Position numbers and translations under genes: made by a program. From positions 1,240,001-1,304,000 of the forward strand of contig JAFEVB010000001.1 of assembly GCA_032629725.1 (NCBI GenBank): a stretch of 64,000 nt of DNA, in the 5' to 3' direction. The DNA comes from Gremmenia infestans (Eukaryota > Ascomycota > Leotiomycetes > Helotiales > Hamatocanthoscyphaceae). Every line of letters begins with the position of its first letter. Within the stretch, counting starts at the first letter, position 1. Shown piece after piece: positions 36,256 to 46,044 of the stretch. The notes below the pieces were generated by a model. That model did not search any database. It saw only the letters and a list, made by a program, of their open reading frames with translations, and had not been told where the DNA came from.

Positions 36256-36814
36256 TTGCTTTATTCTACTATATCTAAATACTACTAGAACCTAGCTATA
36301 TACTTAGAGGCTGATTTGTTTTGCTTTAGTTATTATAGCTTCTATTTAGCTATACTTTACTATTTAAGGTTACTAAAGATCTATTAGATGCTTTTCTTAA
36401 ATGCTTTATAGCTTATAAATATAGCTTAGATTAAGGTCTTTACTCTAGTTATAACTCGCCCCTAGCTGGTTTTGTTTGCTATAAAATTATTAATATAGAT
36501 CTTAACCTAGTTAAAAGCTACGTTCTAAAGATAACTAATTATATAGATAACTTTTACTATCTTAGTTCTAAATAAGTATTAGTTAAATAAGATATAGATA
36601 TCTATTAAGGTTAGAAAGTTATCTAACTTGCCTTTATCTTTATAGAATATATTAGGTGTTTTAATAATCGCAGTTTGCTTTTATACTACGAAAGTCTAGG
36701 CTAGCGCTGGTATAAAAGCTGGAGTTAGTATTAAGGTTAGGGTCGGGGTGTTTTTCCCTTTAGTAGACCTGGTGGATGATATTATTCCGTCGATAAAGAA
36801 ACTAGTGCTTAAAG
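36256..36814 (-). pseudogene. Outer element gag relic, proximal part
   Basis: Homologous to 35262-35817 of the inner element (the 5' end of gag and its leader). On the minus strand it reads FNWVKIYINNFIANKTS-like and SYKAFKKSI-like blocks with stops. Continuation of this gag is at 29460-29808, across the inner element. Confidence 0.75.
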
Positions 36815-37286
36815 TGTAACGATTGCCTAGCTTGCATAGTACTAGGGTAAGTCTTATGACTTAAGTTAGGTCCTTGGACCTAGGTTATCGTTGGGTTAAT
36901 ATTAGTATCTATTAATAGATTACTAGTTGCTATACTTAGAAGTATAGCTTATTATAAAGTATAAAGTAATAAATATATATTAGGAAATACTATTTAAGTT
37001 AAGCATAAAGCTTCTATCTAATAGGTAATAACCTAGCTTTATATAGAACCTTTATATCCTAGATTATATAGATTATTCTAATCCTACCGATTCTAGATTA
37101 TATAGATCGCTGCGATCTAAATAATCTATTTTTATTACGTAATATATTATATAACTAGCTGACCATTATGTATAGTTATTATATTAGCTACTATAAAGAA
37201 ACCTTCTTCCTCCTAGGGGTTCTCCTATGCCTAGCAAGCTAGATATTAAGCCTAAGGTCCCCTAGTCACATATTACATTCGTAACA
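36815..37286 (-). repeat. Outer element 5' LTR (right copy)
   Basis: 472 bp with intact termini, TGTTAC...GTTACA in element sense. Equal in length to the left outer LTR and sharing its specific central block. Confidence 0.9.
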
Positions 37287-37516
37287 TCTATGCTAAAAGG
37301 TTAATTAAGTGCTCTAACTACTTAAAACAAGACCGATATAATATCTTAATGCAGATATTTTATTATCCTCCTCTAGCCGCCCTTCTAATAAACTCTAATA
37401 AAGACCTTTTGCAGGTTAGAGTTATTAAATATCTCAACTTCGGAACTGCTGGAGCCTAGGAACATTTGATAGAATCCGGAGGTTCCGGAGTAGAGATCTT
37501 TTACAACACGTCTAGG

Positions 37517-37524
37517 TATAAAAG
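37517..37524 (+). promoter_or_regulatory. TATA box of the small secreted protein gene
   Basis: TATAAAAG lies 93 bp before the ATG at 37617, followed by a CA/TC-rich leader with short ATCAAT/ACTCAAT repeats. This spacing suits a strongly expressed fungal gene. Confidence 0.6.
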
Positions 37525-37616
37525 CCTCAAGGAAGTCCTAGTATCTCGATCATCAATTCACTTACTCAATTATCAATCCACTGACTCAATCATCCAATAA
37601 TCATCCTCCTACAATC

Positions 37617-37838
37617 ATGAAATTCTTTGTAGTTCTCGCTATCACTCTGGCTAGCATGGTAGTTGCAGCCCCTAAAGCAACACAGGATCCCGACACCAGC
37701 CTCTACAATCGTCAGAACAATGGTCTCCATCCAAATCCTGCCAAAGATGGTGGTGCTGTAAGTTTATACCGACTCCTCTATTCTGGCAGAGCTAACGATA
37801 AATAGGGCCTAGGGATTAGCGGACCGCCAGGCAGGTAG
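37617..37838 (+). CDS. Small secreted protein (57 residues, spliced)
   Basis: Exons 37617-37757 and 37806-37838, joined across a 48-bp intron with GTAAGT donor, branch GCTAACG and acceptor AAATAG. Translation gives a signal peptide KFFVVLAITLASMVVAAP with likely cleavage near residue 18, then a polar Asn/Asp/Pro/Gly-rich mature chain of about 40 residues ending GLGISGPPGR. It has no Cys in the mature part, so it is not a classic Cys-rich effector. It lies about 330 bp from the outer LTR and escaped RIP damage. The good TATA box and leader support expression. Similar tiny secreted proteins occur widely in fungi; the role is unknown, and a peptide pheromone- or effector-like role is only a possibility. 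Confidence 0.65.
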
Positions 37839-38339
37839 GAGTCTACTAGGTATTCCCGATGCCGGCCGAGGGGAAAGTTAGGGAGCTATCAGCTGGGAGA
37901 TGGGTTTGATGGAAATTTATATATTGTTTGGTGGGATTAGAAGTTATGTCATTTGATATTGGGTTGAGGCTAGACCCTATCGCACACTCATTTAGCAAGT
38001 TAGACGGATCAATCAACAACTGTTCTGACACATCCCACATTCTTACCTGAGCTGCCAAAATCAGGCTAATTGATGAAAGTTAGTCCAACGCCCCCTTCCA
38101 TAAGAGGCCACGGGCTGAAAAGATCGACTAGGCTTCGGACGCAAATTCCAGAAACTTACCAATTTAGAAGTCGTGCAGCGTATCTACCACCAATTTACTA
38201 TGAACGTTAACTATGTCAAGGATTGCACCAAAGCGTCATCAAGTCCCAAGTCGTGTGACTCGGCATTGGTGCGTTGCCGTGACAATAATTATAATGTTTA
38301 CCTTGATCAATAATAGGTCTTCCAAACATTATCTTCAAA
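37839..38339. other. Intergenic region
   Basis: No gene is supported; holds the 3' region of the small secreted protein gene and the upstream region of the 38340 gene. Confidence 0.45.
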
Positions 38340-38933
38340 ATGTCTTCTAGGCGGGAATCCGATTTTGCGCGTCTTGAGCAGCTGCTTTGGGAAGCAGACG
38401 AGCGAGCAGAGCAGGAGCGAAAACGTGCAGAAGAGGCCAAGGAAAGGGTAGAACAAGAGCGACAGCATGCGGAGGACGAGCAGCGATCTCGACAGCATGC
38501 CGAAAATAAGACAAAGCCCACCACATTTATAGATTACATACGTGCCTGCCATACCCTCCTCGAATCCACTTCGAATCCACTTCGAATCCAGACAGACAAG
38601 AGCCTTAGCACACAGGGCTCCATCATCAACCCCAAGAACAGACCCTGTCCGATCATGTTGAAACCTTGGTTAGACTTTCCAGTACTGCAGCAGCAGCTCT
38701 TCGAAAAGGTCTGCGAATATATCTCCCTAGAGGCAGCATGCTTCAGCTCCACCCAATACGTCACAGAGCTTGGGCAAGACCTTTGCGACCGGCCACTGGC
38801 AAGCGAGAAGGATCTGGAGGCATATCAGCGCTTAGCTATTGAGCGACCAACAACTCATATTATCTCTTCCCTTCAGCAGATTAAAAGGGCTCGCCGTGAA
38901 GCCCCGGATCCCATATCGGTAACGATTCTGTAG
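38340..38933 (+). CDS. Coiled-coil protein, apparently C-terminally truncated
   Basis: 197 residues, single exon. Residues about 5-60 are an almost uninterrupted Glu/Arg/Ala heptad-like coiled coil (RAEQERKRAEEAKERVEQER). The following part, TFIDYIRACHTLLESTSNPL then GSIINPKNRPCPIMLKPW, belongs to a family common in filamentous fungi. Members there are usually several hundred residues long and sometimes carry a kinase-like domain. Here the frame ends soon after RPTTHIISSLQQIKRARRE, so the C-terminal portion is missing or has decayed downstream. A triple repeat of CGAATCCACTT within the coding sequence (38558-38592) is an added oddity. It may be a truncated relic; family recognition is from memory. 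Confidence 0.55.
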   Translation: MSSRRESDFARLEQLLWEADERAEQERKRAEEAKERVEQERQHAEDEQRSRQHAENKTKPTTFIDYIRACHTLLESTSNPLRIQTDKSLSTQGSIINPKNRPCPIMLKPWLDFPVLQQQLFEKVCEYISLEAACFSSTQYVTELGQDLCDRPLASEKDLEAYQRLAIERPTTHIISSLQQIKRARREAPDPISVTIL

Positions 38934-40356
38934 TGAAAGCTGCAGCAGCAGTAATAGTGGAAAAGAGATGGTGAAGAGAGGAGAGGGAAGTGATGGGACT
39001 TATATATCAGCGGTACCCCCAGGACACTTCAGATGGCGAGCCCCATCGTATTAGCAGGTTGCAAAGGAGGTCCAACGACCGGGCTATGTTTACTGAAGCA
39101 GCATGCAACAACCACCCATGTTGGCTCCACTGAGGGACATCAATTTTGTCCAAGATACAACCCAACGCTAAACACGCAACCAACTGTGGGTGATCCTCCA
39201 TTTCGACATGCAAATTAAGGGCGATGCCTTTTCCAAAACCGCCAGCTTTGGTCTGTCGCCGCACCTTTGAAGAATCACAACATCGCATAAGAGCTGGCGA
39301 CTTTCGCGGAGCTTGCTACTGGATATTTCCACCGCCTATTGCAAGAATAAAGTTATTCTCAGCCAGAGGAGCACACCCCCTTACTGTTTTTGGCGACCAC
39401 TTTCTCACCAACAAGCTGATGAAGTGGGCCGTATGCATTGTCCCATTATGCACGTCGGCCAAATCTGACTTGGACTGGGTTCAAGTACGAGAAGTCAACC
39501 TGGCCGGCAAGCTAGAGTGTAAATGAGGACTGAAGCATATAGATCAACGCCATGTGGCAAAGTGCACCCGATATCTTTCTTCGTCTATATTCTGCGGATT
39601 TTGAAGCTGTTTCTATGCTCCAAGTGGAATTCGTGACCAAGAGGCCCATGTTCAAGTCCAGAGTACCAAAGCATGAGGGCGTCATTGATGTTTTCAACCC
39701 AGCGCCAATGACGATTGAAGTGTTGCCTCAGGGGCCAAAGAATGTGTTTAGCTGCGGCCTTGCCTTTGCCTTGCCTTTAGAGGGAGGTAGTGCCTGAGTA
39801 GTCTATTCCAGGAGTGAAAGCTGAAGCGTGCATTCATGGTACCTTTGCTACGAGTCAGCAGCAATACCTTGGAGCCGGCACTATGCCAACGCCAACATCA
39901 TGGATGCAAGAGATGTTGGCATCAACTTTGCAAGAAAGTTAGAAATCACGGAGTTGAGATGCATATATTCAGCAAGTGGTGGGTGCGTTAATTGGCTGCT
40001 TTCTTTAGCTGAGACTCTCAAGTGATGAGTTTCAAGGTAAAAGCAGTTATTTATGCGTTGACACGGGCGTCAATCTGGTTCCAAGAAGAGAAGAGGGCAC
40101 CAAAGACTTGTAGCCGGGCTTAAAGAGGGATTATCACGTGATAATGATCGTTAACCGAACCCCTTAGAAGCATATAAAGAGGACCAATACCAACCTAGCA
40201 ACTGCGAACCACCCACTTAGAACCTAGAAGGTAGGTTTGCAACAAGTTTGGGGCGAAGTGGTGGACAGTATATGATTAGGATAGGCACGGTTCCTGGGAC
40301 TGGGGAAATCCTAGCGTGTTGAGCGTCCTGGGTACGCGGTCCTAGACTAGAATTTA
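38934..40356. other. Gene-poor region with unresolved coding-like fragments
   Basis: Frames on both strands at 39007-39800 look partly protein-like (minus GKGIALNLHVEMEDHPQLVA; plus GVIDVFNPAPMTIEVLPQGP), but no consistent gene model with starts and introns emerges. It could be the decayed remainder of the 38340 gene or another relic. Confidence 0.35.
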
Positions 40357-40474
40357 TCCCAGGACATTTATCCTCGGACAGACCATCTAGGACAACAACA
40401 CATCCAGGACAAACCATCCAGGACAAATGGCCATCTAGGACAACAAGCCATCCAGGACAGGCCATCCAGGATAG
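40357..40474. repeat. CCATCCAGGACA tandem repeat
   Basis: At least six copies of CCATCYAGGACA with variable 1-6 base spacers occur from 40383 to 40474, preceded by a diverged CCCAGGACA copy at about 40358. Two further copies lie at 40694-40720. The repeat keeps a reading frame open on the minus strand (40217-40465), which I regard as an artefact. Confidence 0.75.
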
Positions 40475-42960
40475 ATAGTTATCTTTTACTTTTAATTCAT
40501 AGGCTGTTCCAGCCGCCCAGGGCGGCTATGTAGTGTACGGCTATAAATACAGGTGCTCCCACTTCCCGCTTTCAGAAAACAAGCCTTCCTGACCAGAATT
40601 ACTTCCCCTTCTGCTTCTCCGCGGGTGCCCCTCTACTAATAGCCCTCTTAGCTGTTCTATATCTTTGCACTTGTCAGGCCTTTCGACAGATAGTTATCTA
40701 GGACGGACTATCCAGGACAAATACTATGTTTTTGTCCTATGCACGCACCACTTGGTTTCTGCACCACATGGAGGTTCTGGCACTGAGCTTCTTGCCACCA
40801 GGAAGCGAAGAATTTTAAGGGATCATTTGTTTGTAGAATTAACCACGGTAGTATTTAGATTAACCATATTTACTGTATAGTACAGTATATGATTCTAATG
40901 CATTACGTCAGGAGTACCATGGGAAACCGTATATATCTTGAGGGGGCTTGACAGCAAATGAGCAACCACGGCACAATAGCATCAAACAAAGTCTAGAAAA
41001 TCTAAAGATATCAACGCCTAAAAGTGACTCTGAAATGACCCGCTTGGAGGATACGGATGTGGGTGCCATGAGAGCTTGATGTGGAAGATGCTTGATATAG
41101 TGGATGCTAGATTCCAAAACACTCCGCTATAGTGAATAAAAACCCTGACGCTCGAATTACAACGCGCAACAATAGTCGGTTAGCTAATAATTAAAGAAAC
41201 CCTCGAAACGGATAAATAAATACTAAGTATGAGATCAATGGCACACTAGCTTGAGGAATCTCATCCGATTCGATTTGCTGCAGAGGTAGGTGGTGTGTGG
41301 GTGGTGGATGTGTCATTGGCGGCGCACACAACTGCCCCGCGCTAACTGCAAGAAAATCTCTTCACTGCGAGATTCCTAACGTCCATCCTTTTTTCTTTCT
41401 TAGTGGCAGATGCAGGTAAACTTCATCGTCTCTTAGAGCACTTCATATCGTCTTTTATCGGCATATTCTTGGAAGTTATAACATTTACTGTTTCTGGTGT
41501 TTGGTTTTGCTTTTCAAAGGTTGCAGAGCGAGGCGGGGTTGTGACCAGTGTAAGCAAGCAAGCAAATTCTGCCGGTTTGGGATGAATACTACACTATATC
41601 CTACTATCTCTTATTTTGCTTTATTAACCATTTCGTCTCTCCTTCCCCCTGTTTATCAAATTATGCCCTATCCAGCCACGTAATCGCAAGAAAAAGCAGC
41701 AAAGTTGCTGCTTGCAAGATACTGCCTCTTCGTTTCGTTATCAGGTCCGGATAATCCTCGCACCTCTTTTCATCTGATCCGATATATATTCTCAAATATA
41801 TCTTCTGCTATACACCTGCGTGGCCGTGCCGAAGTACCGAACAGATAAGGTAGCTGAAGCAGACACGTACGGTTGAGCACTTTGAACCCGTTTCCGTTGC
41901 ACAGCATTGCTACCAGATTTGAATGAATATTGCGGGAGGTGATGTGGGTGAAAGAATTCTCCGTCGGCCGTTTCAATAGGATGTAGATCGTTGTTGCGTC
42001 GAACCTTTTGCTAGTTCTGTCTTTGAATTGAATGTCTTCTTATGTCTTTCTTTTTTGGACATGTTTACAGCTAGATAGAAGCGAACCTATATGTTTGTTA
42101 GGGCTAGTTCGTCTTAAGGCGCTTAAGCTTTGGCCTGAAGTTCCGTTTTCTTAGGATCTTTTAAAAACAGCAGTTGTCTAGGTAGGTAGGTAAAAGTTCT
42201 ACATAGCGTAGCTTCTTAGCTATTAGTTATATATATAAATACGTATTTACAGCAGCTGTCTTATCTCTTCTATTATTATTAATAATAACTATATATATTG
42301 TATTAGTTAATTCTATTTTTCAACTTTGTCTCTCCACCATGCATAACCAAAGCGGGTGAACCCCGGCCCGGCCCGGCCTAAAACTACAACGCTATATAAA
42401 CTTAAATAAACCAAAATATACCGCCAAATATCCAGCACCTGAGTAGCACACAGCACTTAGCGTCATTTGAGCAACAATTGAGCGCGTTTAACAACCGCTC
42501 AAAAATGTCGAACGTGAGAATAGAATTCCGTTCCAAAATGACCACCATGGGGCATTATCGAGCGTGATTAAAATCCGCCCAGATCCAATAAAGGCCAGGG
42601 CATACAGTCCCACCCTCCAATGCTAGCGAATAGTAGTTGATCGATGCACAGTTGAGTGCCGGCGTTACTGCAGCATTGAGAGATTATTGAGGAGTAGGCA
42701 AGATCAGAGCGCCGGTTGGAAGCGTGCATGCCGAACCTTTTGCATTTCTCTTTGTTATTATTATTTATATTTTTGCGTTTTACATTTAGGTCTAGCGCTG
42801 TGAGGATAAGCGAGTTGAGTTGTTTATAAACGAGCGAGCTGGTTTCGAACAAAGGAAACACCACACTGCACCCACCTCTTCTTGCAGTTGTATGGAAATG
42901 AGAGTATTAAAATGATCATGATTAACTTTTTTATTGGACGGGTGCACCAAGTCGACTCTC
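40475..42960. other. Gene-poor intergenic region
   Basis: No supported gene in 2.5 kb. A TATAAATA at 40542-40549 and another TATA-like site near 40172 have no frame behind them. A short GGCCC repeat lies near 42364-42380, and AT-rich simple sequence is found at about 42180-42310. Confidence 0.45.
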
Positions 42961-43830
42961 TTATACACCCCTTTCTTGTTCACCCCACGCCAAATCAACT
43001 TCCGTCGTCATTAAAATACACGTATCCCTCAACGCCGGGAGCCGCAACCGACTGTTAACATCCTGATACTTCTTATCACTCATCATGTCCGCGAAATGGC
43101 CCAGACTCGCATACTGCGCCAGCACAACCTCATCCCACTCCCCCTTATCCTCGACCGGCCCCAGCATCTTCACGATGCCGCCTCTCTCCTTGCCTACGCT
43201 CGAGGTGAAGGCGTGAATGTATTCGCCGTAGCTGGTCTGTGCGGAGGGGAAGGGCTGGAAGGAGATGAAGTTAAGCATGGAGACTGCGCCGGTGGGACAG
43301 AGGGGCGACGTACTGAATGCTAACAGTGAGGGTGTGAGTTCTACGTTCTGGGAGGAGGTGGCGAGGAGAGGGGTGCGGGGCAGGTTGGCGAGGGGTGGGA
43401 TATCTGCTGGCTGTGGGGATAGCCGTTGGGGGTTGAGGTTCTTGAATGTTGAGGCGAAGGTGGCGGATCCTTGGATTCGCGCCGTGTAGATGTCAGAGCA
43501 GAGGGAGGCGAGAAGTGCTGGTAAGGCTGTGGTTGCGGGGTCGAGGATTATCATGAAGTCCCAGCTGTGAGCTGTGAGGTGGTTCGCGTGGGTTGGGGTG
43601 ATGATCCACTTCAACGAGAAGAATTAGTACTACGACCTCTAGGCTAGAACGCTTTTCGGGAACCGTGATACTGCAGAATCAAGGAGGGAGGACAGAGAAA
43701 AGGGTTGGGGTACTTGAACGACGCGTGCGATGGTTACTGGCGTAAGTCCTGACGATTTAAAAGCCTCGAGAAAAGCTAACGTGGACGTTGGGGCCGCAAC
43801 TTGGACGATTAAGACTGTGATTGTGACCAT
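42961..43830 (-). CDS. Conserved fungal protein, possible alpha-beta barrel (spliced)
   Basis: Complement of 42961-43608 joined to 43714-43830, 254 residues. The 105-bp intron has branch TACTAAT and acceptor GTTGAAG; it joins TIARVVQ to WIITPTHAN and removes stops. The C-terminal half has GAVSMLNFISFQPF, SYGEYIHAFTSSVGKERGG, WDEVVLAQYASLGHFADMM and LRDTCILMTTEVDL, a pattern shared by many ascomycete proteins and resembling dimeric alpha-beta barrel folds such as DUF1330/EthD. That fold is my inference. No signal peptide or membrane helix is convincing, so it is probably soluble. No substrate can be named. Confidence 0.75.
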
Positions 43831-44502
43831 GTCGCCAGCTGAATTACATTATATTTTCTTTTACGGGCTGAACTACCTACAGGTAGCTCCCTCGGCGCGA
43901 GCGGGGAATCTAAGGTAGGGTCACTTTGGTTGGTACAAGGATCATGCGCTGTCGTGCATGAGGTTGTTGCAGTGGATCTGGATTTGCTGTCTTGTATAAG
44001 AGCAGCTTACTCGGTAAGCATCCTGGAATTCGGAATTTACTACAGCTATCATAACAGTCATAAAATCCTTGCGCTATTAAAATTGCTACTGATTTCGACG
44101 TAAAATATAGCGAAGACTAATTATACAACAAGTGCATCTCTTTTCACCAGATATTACTAAAATCGATTCAGGTATAAACAGCTAACGCTCCTCTAATATG
44201 CAAGAAATGCTGCTAAGTACCCTGCTGCCTAATCTACTGGAGCTATATGTTGGTTGTATGACTCAAGTGCTTGTAAAGAATATAACTATTAAAGACCTTG
44301 GACTGGACATAATCTCCTTTATGTCTTTATAAATTCTGCATTTGTACTTATTATGTTCCAGTTCTAGGTTTGCCATACGGAGACCGCTCACCTATGCCGA
44401 ATTGAAATTCTTGGCTATTTGATTAGATAAATCGACCTCCTTTCAAAAACCGCAACTATTATTTCTACGGGAAATAATTATTGAGGATTCGCTGGTGTGA
44501 AT
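43831..44502. other. Divergent promoter region
   Basis: Upstream of two divergent genes; AT-rich from about 44040. No coding sequence or repeat is supported. Confidence 0.45.
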
Positions 44503-45752
44503 ATGGAAAGTACTCGGGACGTTGAGGCTGATTTGGCGAATACAACCCACGATCCAAATGCTGAACATAAGCTTCAGAATCACGAGGTACTTCAAATGTT
44601 CTCCGTGAAGACCGACTCTATGACACTAACATCAATCAGGACCCGTCCTCCGCGCGAAACTCTCAGCTTTCGCAAAACACAGATCCAACAAACACGGTTG
44701 ATACAGCCTTGAAAACGCCAGATACAGACATGTACAGCACATCAGATAAACCAGAAGCCTCGAACAATCCCAACCAACCCTGCACGCAGACTCCTAGCGC
44801 CCAGCCCAAGCAATTCAACCTCTCCATGTTTGAGATCGGCGAGCTCCTAGGAAACGGCGCATACGGCACTGTCCATCTCGCGCGCGAACGAGATTCGTCC
44901 CCGACACGCACATACGCGCTCAAAACGCTTTCCAAAGAAGCGCTCGCCCGGCCCCAGAGGCAACGGATCCCCACCGAACGGGAGCAGATCCAGCGGCAGA
45001 TAGACATGCCGGGCACCTTTCAACACCAGAATATCATGAGGTGCCACGGCCGCTTCGAAGACACGACGAATGTTTATCTCGTGCTAGAGCTCATGCAGAA
45101 GCGGGATCTGTATGTGCGGCTGCAAGAGAAAAAGGCGTTTTCGGAGGCGGACGCAGCGCGGTATATTGCGGGTGTGGTGGCGGCACTGCGGTATCTGCAT
45201 AGCAGGCATATCATCCATCGGGATCTGAAGCCGGAACACCTGCGTCTGGGTATGGATGGCGAGGTTAAGATCGCGGGGTTCAAGTGGGCTGTTTTTGCAA
45301 GGCCGCCCGAGCAGAGAAGACATACGTTGTGTGGGACGTTGGATTATCTACCGCCGGAGATGTTGAAGAGCGCTAGCAAAAGCAAAGACGATGATGCGTA
45401 TACGAGTAAGGTTGATCTGTGGAGTCTGGGCGTGTTGCTGTATGAGTTTTTGGTTGGGGAAGCGCCGTTTAATGATCTGCCTACGATGACGCAGAAGAGG
45501 ATTAAGAGGTTGGATTTCAAGGTGCCGGGTTCTGTGGGCGGTGAGGCTGGAGATTTGATACTTAAGGTGAGACAGGCATACCTACTAATATCCAAGAGGG
45601 TTCGGGAGGGTTCTGACACTTTTCAGCTTCTAGTTCTTGATCCTGATAAGCGGTTGTCTCTCGATGAGGTTCAGAAACATCCATGGATTACAAAATATGC
45701 GGCTTCAGAGGCAGATAAATCTACTATACAAGATTGGGAGCTTGTAGAGTAG
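44503..45752 (+). CDS. Aurora-like protein kinase with degenerate catalytic motifs (spliced)
   Basis: Exons 44503-44586, 44640-45566 and 45627-45752 give 378 residues. Introns are 53 bp (branch CACTAAC) and 60 bp (GTGAGA to TTTCAG). The disordered N-terminus of about 85 residues precedes a kinase domain closest to Aurora/Ipl1: CGTLDYLPPEM, VDLWSLGVLLYEFLVGEAPF and RLSLDEVQKHPWI are near-diagnostic. The Gly loop GNGAYG (99-104), Lys123, HRD (221-223) and activation-loop Thr257 (RRHTLCGT) are present. The DFG motif reads Gly-Phe-Lys (241-243), losing the Mg-binding Asp, and the HRDxxxxN Asn is His229. Real Aurora kinases run mitosis and need both residues. This is therefore probably a paralogous pseudokinase, with the active Aurora gene elsewhere. 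The frame is otherwise intact. Confidence 0.85.
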
Positions 45753-46044
45753 AAGCCGCAGGCGGCAGATCCCGCATCCTTGGAACGCAAAGACTGAACT
45801 AGGTACATTTTTAGCAGATTTTTGGGTTTAGATGGAGGAGGGAAGTGTATATGTGCATGTAAATGTGAACGTGATGGGGTATTAGTGGAATCGAAGCGAT
45901 ATTCAACTAAAGAGGGGACGAGTAGGATTAGCGGTAAGCTCCTGGACTTAATATCAATATTTCTTCTTCTTCTCCCTATCTATGTTACCGATACATACAT
46001 TTAAATACAATCAATCGTACACTCGATACTCAGCTTGCCTCCCG

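Larger units (their letters stand above)
24295..37286 (-). mobile_element. Outer Ty3/Gypsy chromovirus, RIP-degraded, split by inner element
   Basis: Bounded by two LTRs of 472 bp (24295-24766 and 36815-37286) and flanked by a perfect 5-bp duplication TCTAT (24290-24294 and 37287-37291). Transcription sense is minus, shown by gag at the right, RT with YLDD-like motif in the middle, and a purine-rich tract (complement of 24767-24779) next to the left LTR, which is therefore the 3' LTR. Removing the inner element and one copy of its CGCGG duplication leaves 6550 bp. The gag is interrupted by the inner insertion. All frames contain many stops; the element cannot be autonomous. It is a metavirid retrotransposon of the chromodomain-bearing group. 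Confidence 0.9.

Noticed and set aside
40217..40465. 82-codon minus-strand frame rich in Trp, Leu and Val
   Set aside because: It is the translation of the CCATCCAGGACA tandem repeat; the periodicity comes from the DNA repeat, and no start context or homolog-like features exist.
41501..41683. Frame reading GCRARRGCDQCKQASKFCRF, reminiscent of a zinc cluster
   Set aside because: Cys spacing does not match Zn2Cys6 or other fingers, and the rest of the frame is hydrophobic and random in character.
44497..44712. 71-codon frame upstream of the kinase as a separate gene
   Set aside because: Its first 28 codons splice through a canonical 53-bp intron into the kinase frame, so it is the first exon and not an independent gene.
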